Below, piece after piece: positions 6,427 to 6,469 of a DNA stretch of 6,469 nt (positions are counted from its first letter, which is position 1; the number at the start of each line of letters is the position of its first letter). The translations under genes and the position numbers were made by a program. Source of the DNA: Dysgonamonadaceae bacterium (lineage in GTDB: Bacteria > Bacteroidota > Bacteroidia > Bacteroidales > Azobacteroidaceae); contig JAIRRK010000205.1 of NCBI GenBank assembly GCA_031256015.1, positions 1 through 6,469 on the forward strand, read 5' to 3'. Below the pieces are notes generated by a model, which worked only from the letters and a program-made list of their open reading frames with translations, ran no database searches and was not told the origin of the DNA.

Positions 6427-6469
6427 GGGAGTTCCGAAAAACATTTTGGGGATTCCCAAGAACAATTTG
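6427..6469. repeat. 21-bp imperfect tandem repeat, cut by the window end
   Basis: Unit 1 (6427-6447) and unit 2 (6448-6468) match at 16 of 21 positions, and base 6469 is G as at the start of a unit. The shared pattern is GGG..TTCC.AA.AACA.TTT. The period is a multiple of three: reading from 6428 gives the heptapeptides GVPKNIL and GIPKNNL. That frame has stops at 6401, 6413 and 6425, so coding cannot be shown here. More units may follow outside the window. Confidence 0.6.

Noticed and set aside
6427..6469. A CRISPR array
   Set aside because: The 21-bp units are contiguous and degenerate, with no spacers between them.

Overview
The window looks like chromosomal DNA from a member of the Bacteroidota, most likely the order Bacteroidales. 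Four things point there: a type IX secretion (T9SS) C-terminal sorting domain, a DUF4301 protein (a family I know from Bacteroides relatives), Bacteroidetes-type promoter elements (TAnnTTTG at -7, short leaders, no clear Shine-Dalgarno sites), and AT-rich coding sequence. I cannot name the species.

Layout. Bases 1-1064 (+) hold the 3' end of a secreted protein with an F5/8-type (discoidin) carbohydrate-binding module and a T9SS sorting domain. A strong hairpin at 1086-1122 sits between it and the convergent DUF4301 gene (2669-1143, -). Divergent from that gene is a full-length RelA/SpoT homologue (2790-4991, +). Sixty-eight bases further on, with its own -7 element, is metA (5060-5986, +), which makes the acylated homoserine precursor of methionine. 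The last 480 bases hold no secure gene. They contain a cluster of palindromes that begins inside the metA 3' end and finishes in a terminator-like hairpin, then an AT-rich segment with a good promoter match, a 14-bp tandem duplication, a tiny ORF carrying an (AC)19 microsatellite, and the start of a 21-bp imperfect repeat cut by the window edge.

How the genes relate. The RSH enzyme makes the starvation alarmone (p)ppGpp and MetA feeds methionine synthesis, so both concern amino-acid supply, but I see no shared regulatory site. The first two genes are separate units.

Most notable points. The RSH hydrolase (HD) active site is degenerate while its synthetase, TGS and zinc-finger residues are intact, so it is probably a synthesis-only enzyme. 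MetA has Glu at the position that separates acetyl- from succinyl-CoA use, predicting an acetyltransferase. The last ~16 residues of MetA are encoded by the palindromic element. The dinucleotide microsatellite lies in a promoter-preceded small ORF whose reading frame would change with copy number, so it is a candidate phase-variable locus whose downstream part lies beyond the window.
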